DNA of 33,017 nt, from positions 1 to 33,017 of the forward strand of contig CALLUY010000001.1 in assembly GCA_938010615.1 (NCBI GenBank). The letters are read 5' to 3'. This stretch comes from an uncultured Pirellulaceae bacterium. Lineage in GTDB: Bacteria > Planctomycetota > Planctomycetia > Pirellulales > Pirellulaceae. How positions within the stretch are numbered: position 1 is the stretch's first letter; every line of letters begins with the position of its first letter. Below, piece by piece: positions 25,042 to 33,017 of the stretch. The translations under genes were made by a program, and so were the position numbers. The notes beneath the pieces are model-generated. The model worked only from the letters and a program-made list of their open reading frames with translations. It did not search any database and was not told the origin of the DNA.

Positions 25042-25959
25042 ATGAAATCCCGACGGCATTTCCTCGCGGGCACCGCGGCAGCAGCAACGCTCCTCGGCAC
25101 AAGTTCCCCTTTGGCGATCGCTGCCGATCCGCCAATTCGCGTTCAGCCGTCGATGATGAAGCTCAGCCTGGCTGCCTACAGCTTCAACAATTTTTTCGCT
25201 CGTCGCGGAACACCAGAACAGATCGCCGCCGCGAAAATGTCACTGGAGAAGTTCATCGCTTACTGTGCGGAGCAACAACTCGGCGCTGCAGAACTGACTG
25301 GATACTACTTTCCAAAAGACGTCACGCCCGAGTATCTGGTTTCACTCAAGCAACTAACCCATCGACTCGGGATCGAAATTTCCGGAACGGCGATCGGCAA
25401 CAATTTTTGCTTGCCCGAAGGCGATGCTCGCGATGCTCAACTGGCCGAATGTCGCCAATGGATCGATTACGCAGCAACGATGGGCGCGCCCGTAATTCGA
25501 ATTTTCGCTGGCAACGTTCCCAAAGGTGATAGTGAGGAAGCCTCGATTGAACGATGCGTCGCAGGCATCAATCAGAGCCTCGAGTACGCCGCGACCAAAG
25601 GCGTTTTCTTGGCGTTGGAAAACCACGGCGGCATCACGGCCACACCGAAACAAATGCTCAGCATCATCGACAAAGTTGACGACTCTCCATGGTTCGGCGT
25701 TAACTTCGACAGCGGCAATTTCCGCACCGACGATCCTTATCGCGACCTTGAGGCGATTGCTCCGTATACGGTCAACGCTCAGATAAAAGTTTGCGTCGAC
25801 CCAAACCACAAAGGCAAGCAACCGGCTGACCTTCCTCGCATCATCAAGATTCTCAAAGATGCAAAGTATCGTGGCTACGTGACGCTTGAATTCGAAGAAG
25901 AAAACCCGTTTGAAGAAATCCCAAAACACTTGCAACAACTTCGCGAGCTGATCAGTTAG
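25042..25959 (+). CDS. Tat-signal sugar phosphate isomerase/epimerase-like TIM-barrel protein
   Basis: A 305-residue protein of the xylose-isomerase-like/AP-endonuclease-2 TIM-barrel superfamily. The N terminus carries a twin-arginine signal, SRRHFLAGTAAAATLLG, with likely cleavage after an AIA sequence near residue 27, so it is exported folded. Barrel features include the strand VFLALENHGG with the metal-ligand Glu, the VNFDSGN segment with Asp, KVCVDPNHKGK, and the C-terminal GYVTLEFEEENP. These suit a divalent-metal-dependent isomerase or epimerase of sugars or polyols, and such secreted proteins are common in planctomycetes. The substrate is unknown. It begins 18 bp after ftsH, with GAAAGAA as ribosome-binding site, and may be read through from ftsH. 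Confidence 0.85.
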   Translation: MKSRRHFLAGTAAAATLLGTSSPLAIAADPPIRVQPSMMKLSLAAYSFNNFFARRGTPEQIAAAKMSLEKFIAYCAEQQLGAAELTGYYFPKDVTPEYLVSLKQLTHRLGIEISGTAIGNNFCLPEGDARDAQLAECRQWIDYAATMGAPVIRIFAGNVPKGDSEEASIERCVAGINQSLEYAATKGVFLALENHGGITATPKQMLSIIDKVDDSPWFGVNFDSGNFRTDDPYRDLEAIAPYTVNAQIKVCVDPNHKGKQPADLPRIIKILKDAKYRGYVTLEFEEENPFEEIPKHLQQLRELIS

Positions 25960-25979
25960 TTGGAACTTATTGCGTGCAC

Positions 25980-26010
25980 TCTCTGTGTTCTCCGTGACTC
26001 TGTGTTTCAA
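25980..26010 (+). repeat. CTCTGTG-rich dispersed repeat, copy 1
   Basis: A 31-base copy of a repeat rich in CTCTGTG, ending CTGTGTTTCAA. It matches 28631-28661 at 28 of 31 positions in the same orientation and ends 32 bp before the next gene's start. The two copies flank the carboxypeptidase-regulatory gene. Confidence 0.8.
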
Positions 26011-26042
26011 ATTTTTGGGTTTGTATCTTCAGAAAGTTGGAC

Positions 26043-28484
26043 ATGAAGAAAACGTTCATCAGAGCCTGTATCATTTGTTCGTTGCTAACGTTCAGCATGG
26101 TTAGCCACGCGTTCGGACAAACGAGCTCGCACCTGAACAATGTCGTCAGCTGCACACTTGATTCCATCGCCGCCATCAAGGTCCCGAGATCCGACACGAT
26201 AGAAGTCCAGGGAAGGATCATCGACAGCGAGGGAAATCCTGCCGAAGCGGTTCAAGTTTGGGCCGCAAGCGTTTTTGCGGAGCCGCCGCGACGCGAAATG
26301 GTTTTGACTGACTCCGAAGGTCAGTTTTCCCTGCCGCTGACTCGGCTCGACCAGAAAAGTGCCCGCTGGATGTTAACCGCGTATCGTGGAAGTAGTGGAA
26401 CCAAGATCGACTTCAACCTCGATTGGCTGAAGCAAGAAACTCCAGTGAAACCGAAACCGGCCGTCGCCAGACTCAAAAAACGCAGCACCACACTTTGCAC
26501 CATTGTCGAAGCTGAAACTCAAAAGCCCGTCGAAAATGCACGATTGTATCTGGGCGATGGACGCGTGTTGATCAGCAACCAAAAAGGTCAAATCCGTATC
26601 GGCGGTCTACCCCGGAACAACCATCGGGCCGTTGTCGTTGCCTCTGGCCTGCAGAGAAAACGGCTCGCCTTCGACAACACCAGTGAAATTAATCGCGATC
26701 TCAACATTGGCCTAGCTGCCGCCGGCCAGATCACCGGAAAAGTCACTGACGCAGACGGAGCCCCGATCCCGTTCGCTTGGATCGACACGCCCGCTTCGGG
26801 AACAGCGATGGCATTGGATGGCCTACTAACCGTCGCTGATTCAAACGGCAACTTTATTTGGGAAGGTGCCAACTACGATCAAGAAACTTACAGTTTCGCT
26901 GCCGGAAAAGACGGATTTGAATCGCAACGCATTCGAGGCCCTTTGGTCCGACGAGACAAACCGGCAGAGGTCACTTTTCGGCTCAAAGATCTTGGCATCA
27001 GAAAACCGAATCCAAACACTTCCACGTTAAACAACACAGATTCGAAACCTGTTACCAAACTTCCCCTGCGTGATGTCTCGGGAAAAGTTGTTGACCCGGA
27101 TGGAAATCCAATCGCCGGCGCCATCGTTCGCTGGGGCGCAACGCTCTACGAAGAGGTTCGCCGCGAACAGAAAACGTCCATTCAAGGAAACTTCAAACTC
27201 TCGCAAGTTCCTGATCGAGACGGATTCATCACCGTCATTGCGGAAAACATGTCGCCCAAGTTCTACGAGATTCGCAAAGGCAAAACAAGAAAAATAGAAA
27301 TCGGACTTTCCAAAGGCTCCACCGCCGGAGCCAAAGTCGTCGACACCAAAGGACAACCGCTTGAAGGCGTTCGGGTAGTGCCGCTAATCCAGTCTCCAGA
27401 TCGATCGCTCATGAATCCGCTGTGGCTAAGTGAACTGGCGACTGAAACTGACAAAGAGGGAAAGTTTCAAATTACAGGCTTACCATCGGACAGACCAGTT
27501 CGCTTCGACTTCATGCACGACAAGATGACTGAACTTCGAAACCAAACACTCGAGTTGAATTCGAATGAGCAGACGATTCAACTCGACGGGCGCGGCGCCT
27601 TTCGCGGCAGAGTCGTCGACATGGATGGCAACCCCGTTCGAAACTTCGTCGTAAAACTTGACTTCCCAAGGAATCCCGAACCAACGGATATCGAATCAGG
27701 TGGTTTTGATATCGTTATGCAGCGGATCGGAAACTCGTTCTCTCACCCTGACGGCAAGTTTCTCATGGGCAGCAAAATCGTGCCGCTTGCTGTCTACCGC
27801 ATCAACGTGACCGCAGAAGGATATGGAGAATGCTTTATCGATCGCGTAACCACAACAACTTCCGATCAAGTTGACATCGCCAAGGAATATATTTTTCAAC
27901 TTCCTGCTCCAAATATTTTGACAATCAAAGTCACCGATCAGGATGGAACGCCAATTCCGCAAGCGAACGTCAGAATCGTCAATGATGACATGCACCTCGA
28001 CACCGGTCAGTTTTCTTGGGGGTTCGATGACCGAGGATTTAAAGTGCACCGCACAAGCTCCGACGGTGTCTTGGAATTATTGAATCTGGTTCAGAGCGAA
28101 GGAACCATCGTGGTTCAAGCCGAAGGCTTTGCCAGGCACCGTTTCGGCTGGCGAGACGGACAGCAAGAGTTCGCTGTTTCATTGCAACCCGAATCGATTG
28201 TCTCGGGAACGGTAGTGGATAAATCCCGAACGCCGCTCGAAGGTCTCGGTGTTGTTTTGACCAGTGAAGACAATCAGTATTTCAGCATGCCTCTTGAACG
28301 CGAGGACAATGGAACGTTTTCCTTTAGTGAGCTTCCAGCTGGAAATTACACTTTGGAACTAAAGGACCAGCGAGACGCTCTCTTTTCACAAGAAGTAACT
28401 TTGAAACCGGGAGACAGTATTAACTTACCGCTAGTCGTAGACTCAAAAACGCGCAAGGTTAAGGTTCGCGAATCTGCTCAATAA
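26043..28484 (+). CDS. Secreted protein with multiple carboxypeptidase-regulatory-like domains
   Basis: An 813-residue exported protein. A Sec signal peptide (KKTFIRACIICSLLTFSMVSHA) ends around residue 22-25. The rest is a series of carboxypeptidase-regulatory-like beta-sandwich modules, recognisable by repeated openings of the type GRIIDSEGNPAEAVQVW, GKVTDADGAPIPFAWI, GKVVDPDGNPIAGAIVRW, GAKVVDTKGQPLEGVRV, GRVVDMDGNPVRNFVV and GTVVDKSRTPLEGLGVVL. At least six modules are seen. No catalytic domain is visible. Such proteins are common in planctomycetes and are probably envelope structural or binding proteins. ATG at 26043 is preferred, with AGAAAG six bases before; a TTG at 26037 is in frame. 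The gene is bracketed by CTCTGTG repeats. Confidence 0.85.
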   Translation: MKKTFIRACIICSLLTFSMVSHAFGQTSSHLNNVVSCTLDSIAAIKVPRSDTIEVQGRIIDSEGNPAEAVQVWAASVFAEPPRREMVLTDSEGQFSLPLTRLDQKSARWMLTAYRGSSGTKIDFNLDWLKQETPVKPKPAVARLKKRSTTLCTIVEAETQKPVENARLYLGDGRVLISNQKGQIRIGGLPRNNHRAVVVASGLQRKRLAFDNTSEINRDLNIGLAAAGQITGKVTDADGAPIPFAWIDTPASGTAMALDGLLTVADSNGNFIWEGANYDQETYSFAAGKDGFESQRIRGPLVRRDKPAEVTFRLKDLGIRKPNPNTSTLNNTDSKPVTKLPLRDVSGKVVDPDGNPIAGAIVRWGATLYEEVRREQKTSIQGNFKLSQVPDRDGFITVIAENMSPKFYEIRKGKTRKIEIGLSKGSTAGAKVVDTKGQPLEGVRVVPLIQSPDRSLMNPLWLSELATETDKEGKFQITGLPSDRPVRFDFMHDKMTELRNQTLELNSNEQTIQLDGRGAFRGRVVDMDGNPVRNFVVKLDFPRNPEPTDIESGGFDIVMQRIGNSFSHPDGKFLMGSKIVPLAVYRINVTAEGYGECFIDRVTTTTSDQVDIAKEYIFQLPAPNILTIKVTDQDGTPIPQANVRIVNDDMHLDTGQFSWGFDDRGFKVHRTSSDGVLELLNLVQSEGTIVVQAEGFARHRFGWRDGQQEFAVSLQPESIVSGTVVDKSRTPLEGLGVVLTSEDNQYFSMPLEREDNGTFSFSELPAGNYTLELKDQRDALFSQEVTLKPGDSINLPLVVDSKTRKVKVRESAQ

Positions 28485-28504
28485 GAAACTGACAAGCTCG
28501 GATT

Positions 28505-28661
28505 TTGAAACACGGAGTCACAGAGAGCACAGAGATCAAACGCATTTCGCTCCGCCAGCATCTGTTCAAGATCGCGATCCGATCCAATCAACTGATAGGG
28601 CCAGAAGTGATTTCAACGAAAATTGTTTGATCTCTGTGCTCTCTGTGACCCTGTGTTTCAA
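28505..28661. repeat. Inverted pair of CTCTGTG repeats between convergent genes
   Basis: A 36-base arm at 28505-28540 (TTGAAACACGGAG ... AGATCAAA) and its near-exact reverse complement at 28626-28661 (TTTGATCTCTGTG ... TGTTTCAA), with two mismatches, enclose an 85-base loop. It lies between convergent genes and could act as a two-way transcript end. The right arm is the same family and orientation as 25980-26010. Confidence 0.85.
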
Positions 28662-28684
28662 CCATTGCATCGGCCCGCGATGGT

Positions 28685-29614
28685 CTACATCTCCAACTCA
28701 CTCAACTGCTCATCGCTCAACCGCCATCCCATCGCACCGGCGGTTTCCTCGATCTGCCAAGCTCGTTTCGCGCCGCACAGAACCGAAGTGATCCCCTTTC
28801 GCTGCATCGTCCAATTTACGACGACTTGAGCAACCGTTTTGCCACATTGTTCAGCAACCACATCGAGCCTGTCCACCAACTGCTGTGCTTCCTCAAACGC
28901 TTCACCATGAAACACATCGTAGGACAGCCTTTTGTCGGCAGGATCAAATTCATGGCCACGGCGGATCTTGCCGGCAAGCAAACCTTTCATCAAAGGCCAA
29001 TAGTTAATCACCGAAACACCATGCTGCTCACACCACGGAACCAACTCCGCCTCGATGCCTCGCTGAATCATGTTGTAGCGCGGCTGAAATGCTGAAATAG
29101 GACAAACGGAATGAAAGCGTTCCAGTTCATCAACATTGAAATTTGAAACGCCAACACTGCGAATCTTTCCGGACTCCAGTAACGTCACAAACGCGGCTGC
29201 ACTTTCTTCGACAGGAACGTTTGGATCTGGTGAGTGCAAATAGTGCAAGTCAATCACATCGATCTTCATCCGCCGCAGACTGATCTCGCATTCTTTAATG
29301 ATCCGCTCTGGCGAACCATCGTTGTGCCGGACAACATCACTGTCCCAGTGAATGCCTCCTTTGGTCGCGATCACGACGTCGTCACGACAACCCGCAATCA
29401 CTTCGCCGATCAAGACTTCGCTTTCCCCATCAGCACCATAGCAATGTGCCGTATCCAAAAAGTTGATCCCGGAATCGATCGTCGCGCGAATCGTAGCTCG
29501 CGAGTCGTCGTCGTTAACGTCAAGGCTGGTCATGCCAGCAATCGGCCAACAGCCCAGTGCCACGGGTGAAACAAAGATTCCTGTCTGTCCGATTTCGCGT
29601 TTCGCTTCACTCAT
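28685..29614 (-). CDS. Aldo/keto reductase
   Basis: A 309-residue NAD(P)H-dependent aldo/keto reductase TIM barrel. The catalytic tetrad is complete: Asp54 and Tyr59 in LDTAHCYG, Lys85 in VIATKGG, and His127 in HYLHSPD. Other family blocks are GIGVSNF-like SVGVSNFNVDEL, the QPRYNMIQRG segment and the C-terminal cofactor loop GAKRAWQIEE. The barrel is closest to the AKR general family that includes L-glyceraldehyde 3-phosphate reductase-like and voltage-channel-beta-like proteins; the substrate is not predictable. The start at 29614 overlaps the stop of the preceding membrane-protein gene by four bases (ATGA), so it is the last gene of a lipase/membrane protein/reductase operon. An in-frame extension to 29671 lies inside that gene. 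Confidence 0.9.
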   Translation of the reverse strand: MSEAKREIGQTGIFVSPVALGCWPIAGMTSLDVNDDDSRATIRATIDSGINFLDTAHCYGADGESEVLIGEVIAGCRDDVVIATKGGIHWDSDVVRHNDGSPERIIKECEISLRRMKIDVIDLHYLHSPDPNVPVEESAAAFVTLLESGKIRSVGVSNFNVDELERFHSVCPISAFQPRYNMIQRGIEAELVPWCEQHGVSVINYWPLMKGLLAGKIRRGHEFDPADKRLSYDVFHGEAFEEAQQLVDRLDVVAEQCGKTVAQVVVNWTMQRKGITSVLCGAKRAWQIEETAGAMGWRLSDEQLSELEM

Positions 29615-30156
29615 GACATCTCTTGAGATTGATTTCGCATTCCAAACAGCAGCTTCTCTGCACGTTGCCATCTGGCCGACTCACGTCCGCCAAGGTAACT
29701 GGCCAACGTTGCGACGCACAACATTGCCACGCACCACAAACCCGCTCGGCGAATCATCGCTGCTTCCAACCCAAGAAACTGCGGAACAAAATCACCCCCA
29801 TCACCAAAGATCAAGCCAACCGACAGCAATCCAAACGCCATCGCAATCGCCAACATCGCAAACGAAACCGCTCGTAGCGATGCCCAATCAGAAACTTGCA
29901 GCAGAAAGACCGCGTAAACGACGTGCAACAAAGCCACGAAAATCTGGAGGTAAACCCAACGGGGCAGGGGAGTGACTTGATCGAGTGCCGTCCAGCGATA
30001 CCAGTATACAACTGCTGGAACTACATTCACGACCGCAATGACAACCAAACAGACTGCCAGAAAACGAGCCAACACAACTCGATCGTCATGAGACTTACGA
30101 AAACGAGACTCCCAGCGCTGTTCGTCCGTGATTGCATCAAGATCAAAATCCGTCAT
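29611..30156 (-). CDS. Four-helix membrane protein of unknown function
   Basis: A 181-residue protein I do not recognise. The first 28 residues are charged (ITDEQRWESRFRKSHDDR), followed by about four hydrophobic helices: LARFLAVCLVVIAVVNVVPAVVY (30-52), VYLQIFVALLHVVYAVFLL (67-86), SFAMLAIAMAFGLLSVGLIFG (96-116) and LWCVAMLCVATLASYLG (138-155), with a basic C-terminal tail. Such small integral membrane proteins are often annotated as hypothetical. It starts three bases after the lipase stop, with AAGGAAAG near the lipase end as ribosome-binding site, and overlaps the reductase start. Its gene order suggests a shared task with the two enzymes, perhaps in lipid metabolism, but this is only guilt by association. 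Confidence 0.65.
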   Translation of the reverse strand: MTDFDLDAITDEQRWESRFRKSHDDRVVLARFLAVCLVVIAVVNVVPAVVYWYRWTALDQVTPLPRWVYLQIFVALLHVVYAVFLLQVSDWASLRAVSFAMLAIAMAFGLLSVGLIFGDGGDFVPQFLGLEAAMIRRAGLWCVAMLCVATLASYLGGRESARWQRAEKLLFGMRNQSQEMS

Positions 30157-30159
30157 GGC

Positions 30160-31038
30160 TCAGGACTTCTTTCCTTTGCCGCCGTTTTCGTCTGCTCGAG
30201 CAATGTTAAAGATTTGATCGATGTAAAAAGGCGCCGAATGATCAGACAGATAGTCCAGCCGAAACCGACGAAAGCCGCTCATCAATCCTTGGATCCGATC
30301 ACTGACTCGCTTCCAACCATTCAGTTTGACCAAGCGACCATTGCGATCAATATATTTCTCCACGCCATTGTGGCGGTAGCCCATAAACACCGGCGGCATA
30401 CGTGTGACAATGTCGTTGTTGTTTACCCAACGATGGTGCTTGATTTCGACATGCGAGACGTATTTCTTGCAGCCAATTCGAGGGCTGCCGTAAGTGTATA
30501 ACTCTTGAGGATCGCTTTCGATATACGACAGTGCACAGCGATTCGCGCAAATGTTGGCCATCGCTCCGCCAAGTGAATGGCCGCAAAACCAAAGCGGCTT
30601 CTTGTTCTCTTCGAGAGCTTCTTCAATGTGTGGCCATACGCGATCAACTTCGGCTTTGAACCCGCGATGCACTTTGCCAACCGTTTCAGCAATCGCCGCA
30701 AGCGCGTTGGCATCCGCTTTGATGTCTTCCCACTCATGCGGTTCGGTTCCACGGCAGACAACAACGCTGTCGAATTCATTGTGAAACCAATAGGCCTGAG
30801 CACCTTCGGTGTCGAAGAATTTACCGTTCGTGAAGCCAAGCTTTCCGGCAGCGACGTTGCATTCCTCAATCGACAGATACGAGATCATCGAAACTTCCGC
30901 AAACAGTAGCGATCGTCGCAGGAATGAAAGCTCCGAAATTGGGCCCGTCAGATTGGACTTAAAAACAAAGTCAGACGCTTTTTTTGAAGCAACGTCTTGT
31001 ACAACCTTGTCTCGCTTTTTTGAATCGGTCTCAGCCAT
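30160..31038 (-). CDS. Lipase (class 3) family protein
   Basis: A 292-residue alpha/beta hydrolase of the fungal-lipase-like class 3 family. The nucleophile elbow is GHSLGGA with Ser155; Asp209 in NNNDIVTRMPP and His267 in YLSDHSAPFYI complete the triad in the normal order. VCRGTEPHEWEDIKADA provides the oxyanion-side block, and the segment GKVHRGFKAEVDRVWPHIEEAL is also characteristic. There is no signal peptide or lipid anchor, so it should be cytoplasmic. The N-terminal 40 residues are charged and unconserved. The substrate would be an acyl ester, likely a lipid, by family. It is the first gene of the three-gene operon with the membrane protein and reductase. The start is ATG with a weak ribosome-binding site. 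Confidence 0.88.
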   Translation of the reverse strand: MAETDSKKRDKVVQDVASKKASDFVFKSNLTGPISELSFLRRSLLFAEVSMISYLSIEECNVAAGKLGFTNGKFFDTEGAQAYWFHNEFDSVVVCRGTEPHEWEDIKADANALAAIAETVGKVHRGFKAEVDRVWPHIEEALEENKKPLWFCGHSLGGAMANICANRCALSYIESDPQELYTYGSPRIGCKKYVSHVEIKHHRWVNNNDIVTRMPPVFMGYRHNGVEKYIDRNGRLVKLNGWKRVSDRIQGLMSGFRRFRLDYLSDHSAPFYIDQIFNIARADENGGKGKKS

Positions 31039-31141
31039 TTGAATTGAGTTGGGAGTCTTCGCGGATTTCTGTACCGCGAAATTATAGCATTGTTGGCAAA
31101 AATGTGCCGCTCAATTCGTTTAACACCCAACCCACAAGCAA

Positions 31142-32644
31142 CTAGACCAACACGTCCTTGATCACTTCGCCGTGCACATTCGTTAGCCGCCGCTCGAGCC
31201 CGTTGTGATAGAACGTCAGCCGTTCATGATCCAAGCCCATCAAATGCAGCAGTGTTGCATTGAAATCGTAGACCGAAGCCTTGTCGACGGCGGCCTTGAA
31301 GCCAAACTCGTCACTTTCACCGTAGCTGAATCCAGACTTCACGCCCGCACCGGTCATGAAACAAGTAAACGCATCCGGATTGTGGTCACGGCCCGTACCG
31401 TTGGCTTGTAAGAAAGGCATGCGACCGAACTCGGTTGCCCAAACGATCAGCGTGTCCTCAAGCAATCCTCGCTGCTTCATGTCAGCAATCAACGCTGCCG
31501 TTGGTTGATCCATAATCTCGGCCTGCATCGCGTGCGTTTCGGCAATTTTCGAGTGTGAATCCCAATTCGTGATCCCGTTACCGCCAGCAGGATCACTGCC
31601 GTTGAACAGTTGCACAACGCGGACGCCTTTTTCAATTAGCCGTCGAGCAAGGATGCAGTTCTTTGCATACTCTTTTTTCAGATCTGAACCTTCATCAACG
31701 CCGTAAGCCCTGAGCGTCTCTTTCGTTTCACCGGAAATGTCCATCACCTCGGGAACCGAAGTCTGCATCTTTCCAGCAAGTTCGTAACTTGCGATCCGTC
31801 CCGCGAGATCTGCATCGCCGGGATACTTTTCTAAGTGGCTTGCATTGAGCCGTTGAAGCAAGTCAACCGTTCGCTTGTCCGTTTGGCTGGTGTACTTTTT
31901 CGGTCGGAACAAATTCGATGGCGGATTCTTCGCGTTAAAGTCGGTCCCCTGGAAAGCCGCCGGAAGAAAGCCACTGCCAAAGTTATTTTTTCCGCTTCGT
32001 GCAAGACCACGCGGATCATTGATCGCCACAAACGCGGGCAGTTCCTGATTCTCGGTCCCAAGTGCATACGTTACCCAAGCTCCAAACGATGGAAAGCCCT
32101 CCATCGTAAATCCGGTGTTGAGAAAATTTTCGCCTTGCGGATGAGCACTCGTTTCGGTGTGCAGCGAATGAAAGAAGCAAAAGTCATCCGTCAGCTCTGC
32201 GAGGTTTGGCAGCAAGTCAGAAACCATTTTGCCGGTTTCGCCACGCGGCTTAAAATCCCAAAACGGTTTGGCAATGTTCCCTGACGGTCCTTCGAAAGTC
32301 ACCGCTGGCATGCCTAGCGGTTTCTTGCCGTGCATTTTGATCAGTTCAGGTTTGTAGTCGAACGTATCAATGTGGCTCACCGCTCCGGGACAGTAGATCA
32401 CCAGCACCTGTTTCGCCGGCGCCTCGAAATGGGCCGGACGAGCCGCATACGGATCGCTCGCGTTGAACTCTGGTCGTATCGGAGTCTTGCCGCTGACCGT
32501 TTGCGCATCGTCGTTGGCGAGCAAACCTTCACTGGCCAGCAGGCTGGTCAACCCGATGCCCAGCGTCGAGAGGCCGGCAGTGTGGAGAAAGCTTCGCCGA
32601 TTGAGCAGGCTGCGTCCGTGGAGTGATAGTTTTTCTGGATTCAT
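31142..32644 (-). CDS. DUF1501 protein with twin-arginine signal
   Basis: A 500-residue secreted protein of the DUF1501 family, which adopts an alkaline-phosphatase/sulfatase-like fold and is hugely expanded in planctomycetes. The Tat signal NRRSFLHTAGLSTLGIGLTSLLAS is near the N terminus. Conserved blocks include IDTFDYKPELIKMHGK, PFWDFKPRGETGKMVSDLLPNLA, DDFCFFHSLHTETSAHPQGENF, GSGFLPAAFQGT, RVVQLFNGSDPAGGNGITNWDSH and VWATEFGRMPFLQANGTGRDHNP. Function is unproven. It is usually encoded with a DUF1549/DUF1553 cytochrome partner, and none is within 370 bp upstream here. ATG at 32644 is preferred because it starts the Tat signal and has GGGAA upstream; the frame extends to 32686 only through repeat sequence. 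Confidence 0.9.
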   Translation of the reverse strand: MNPEKLSLHGRSLLNRRSFLHTAGLSTLGIGLTSLLASEGLLANDDAQTVSGKTPIRPEFNASDPYAARPAHFEAPAKQVLVIYCPGAVSHIDTFDYKPELIKMHGKKPLGMPAVTFEGPSGNIAKPFWDFKPRGETGKMVSDLLPNLAELTDDFCFFHSLHTETSAHPQGENFLNTGFTMEGFPSFGAWVTYALGTENQELPAFVAINDPRGLARSGKNNFGSGFLPAAFQGTDFNAKNPPSNLFRPKKYTSQTDKRTVDLLQRLNASHLEKYPGDADLAGRIASYELAGKMQTSVPEVMDISGETKETLRAYGVDEGSDLKKEYAKNCILARRLIEKGVRVVQLFNGSDPAGGNGITNWDSHSKIAETHAMQAEIMDQPTAALIADMKQRGLLEDTLIVWATEFGRMPFLQANGTGRDHNPDAFTCFMTGAGVKSGFSYGESDEFGFKAAVDKASVYDFNATLLHLMGLDHERLTFYHNGLERRLTNVHGEVIKDVLV

Positions 32645-32655
32645 GTCAAATTCCC

Positions 32656-32676
32656 AACCCGACGCGTAAGCGAGGT
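32656..32676. repeat. Single arm of the palindromic repeat beside the DUF1501 start
   Basis: AACCCGACGCGTAAGCGAGGT is identical to the left arm of the tandem units that follow and lies only 11 bp upstream of the start codon. With the adjoining GGGAA it forms the immediate upstream region of the gene, so the repeat is part of its 5' leader or promoter. Confidence 0.75.
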
Positions 32677-32723
32677 GCATCGGCATCTAGTAGTTTCATA
32701 GCCATAAAATGTTCAATTCTCTA

Positions 32724-33017
32724 CAAATCACAACCCGACGCGTAAGCGAGGTACCAGCGGCGGTTCGCTATCGCGTTGGGTTGGGATTCCACTCAAACCA
32801 ATCCTGCCCCTGTCAAATCCAAGCGTAGGCAAGTGCATTCCGCACCTCGCTTACGCGTCGGGTTAGGGTTCCTTGCAAATCACAACCCGGCGCGTAAGCG
32901 AGGTATCAGCGGCGGTTCGCTAACGCGTTGGGTTGGGATTCCACTCAAACCAATCCTGCCCCTGTCAAATCCAAGCGTAAGCAAATGCATTCCGCACCTC
33001 GCTTACGCGTCGGGTTA
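32724..33017. repeat. Tandem 152-bp palindromic repeat units (BIME-like)
   Basis: Unit 1 (32724-32875) and unit 2 (32876-33017, cut by the window end) differ at 5 of 142 aligned positions. Each unit has two hairpins in opposing orientation. One is 63 nt, from AATCACAACCC to GGGTTGGGATT with CGACGCGTAAGCGAG-type stems. The other uses AGCGTAGGCAAGTGC paired with GCACCTCGCTTACGC. This resembles paired REP sequences (BIMEs) of enterobacteria. No repeat-associated transposase is in view. Confidence 0.88.

Noticed and set aside
25354..26010. 218-codon minus-strand frame opposite the TIM-barrel gene
   Set aside because: Antisense shadow; it begins in the CTCTGTG repeat (reading KHRVTENTESA), a known source of spurious frames.
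32724..33017. CRISPR array
   Set aside because: The repeat unit is 152 bp, directly adjacent with no unique spacers, and internally palindromic; no cas genes are present.

Overview
The window looks like chromosomal DNA of a planctomycete, probably of the Pirellulaceae type. This rests on family content rather than on any marker gene. It has two ECF-sigma/Hanks-kinase gene pairs, a DUF1501 Tat-exported protein, a DUF1080 lipoprotein, a large carboxypeptidase-regulatory-repeat protein, a Tat-signal sugar isomerase-like protein, an enlarged RseP, and intergenic hairpin repeats with a CCCGACGCG-AAGCGAGG core. I see no phage genes, transposase, CRISPR array, rRNA or tRNA.

Layout. Bases 20-2548 hold a DUF151 (BFN) protein, a DUF1080 lipoprotein and, divergently, a class V aminotransferase. 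Bases 2632-4976 are a sigma factor/membrane kinase pair joined by an ATGA overlap. Bases 5332-10902 are part of a Tad/Flp pilus locus: flp pilin, an unlisted 36-aa membrane peptide, the prepilin peptidase CpaA, CpaB, the secretin CpaC and the ATPase-like CpaE/TadZ. It is closed by a strong terminator before any TadA/TadB/TadC gene. Running leftward, bases 13811-10988 form a tight glnA-arsC-nadC operon, in which every gene starts with a non-ATG codon. Bases 18672-14514 are a second sigma/kinase pair, the kinase being a 1191-aa protein with a WD40 sensor half. Bases 22239-18971 are dxr-rseP, overlapping.

Bases 22240-22950 are gene-free. They contain a short palindromic repeat that appears to have been split by a 171-bp element with 14-bp terminal inverted repeats and 9-bp direct repeats. 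Next, rightward, come ftsH, a Tat-signal TIM-barrel protein and a carboxypeptidase-regulatory-repeat protein, the last bracketed by copies of a CTCTGTG-rich repeat. Leftward again, a lipase, a four-helix membrane protein and an aldo/keto reductase form an operon (31038-28685). The window ends with a DUF1501 gene whose upstream side consists of tandem 152-bp palindromic repeats.

How the parts fit. The Tad genes supply pilin, its processing, the outer-membrane pore and the localisation factor, but not the motor or inner-membrane platform, which must lie elsewhere if the pilus works. FtsH and RseP are the membrane proteolysis genes; dxr supplies isoprenoid precursors. The two sigma/kinase pairs are probably separate signalling modules. 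The least described items are the interrupted palindromic repeat, the small membrane peptide inside the Tad locus, the structured flp leader, and the glnA-arsC-nadC operon.
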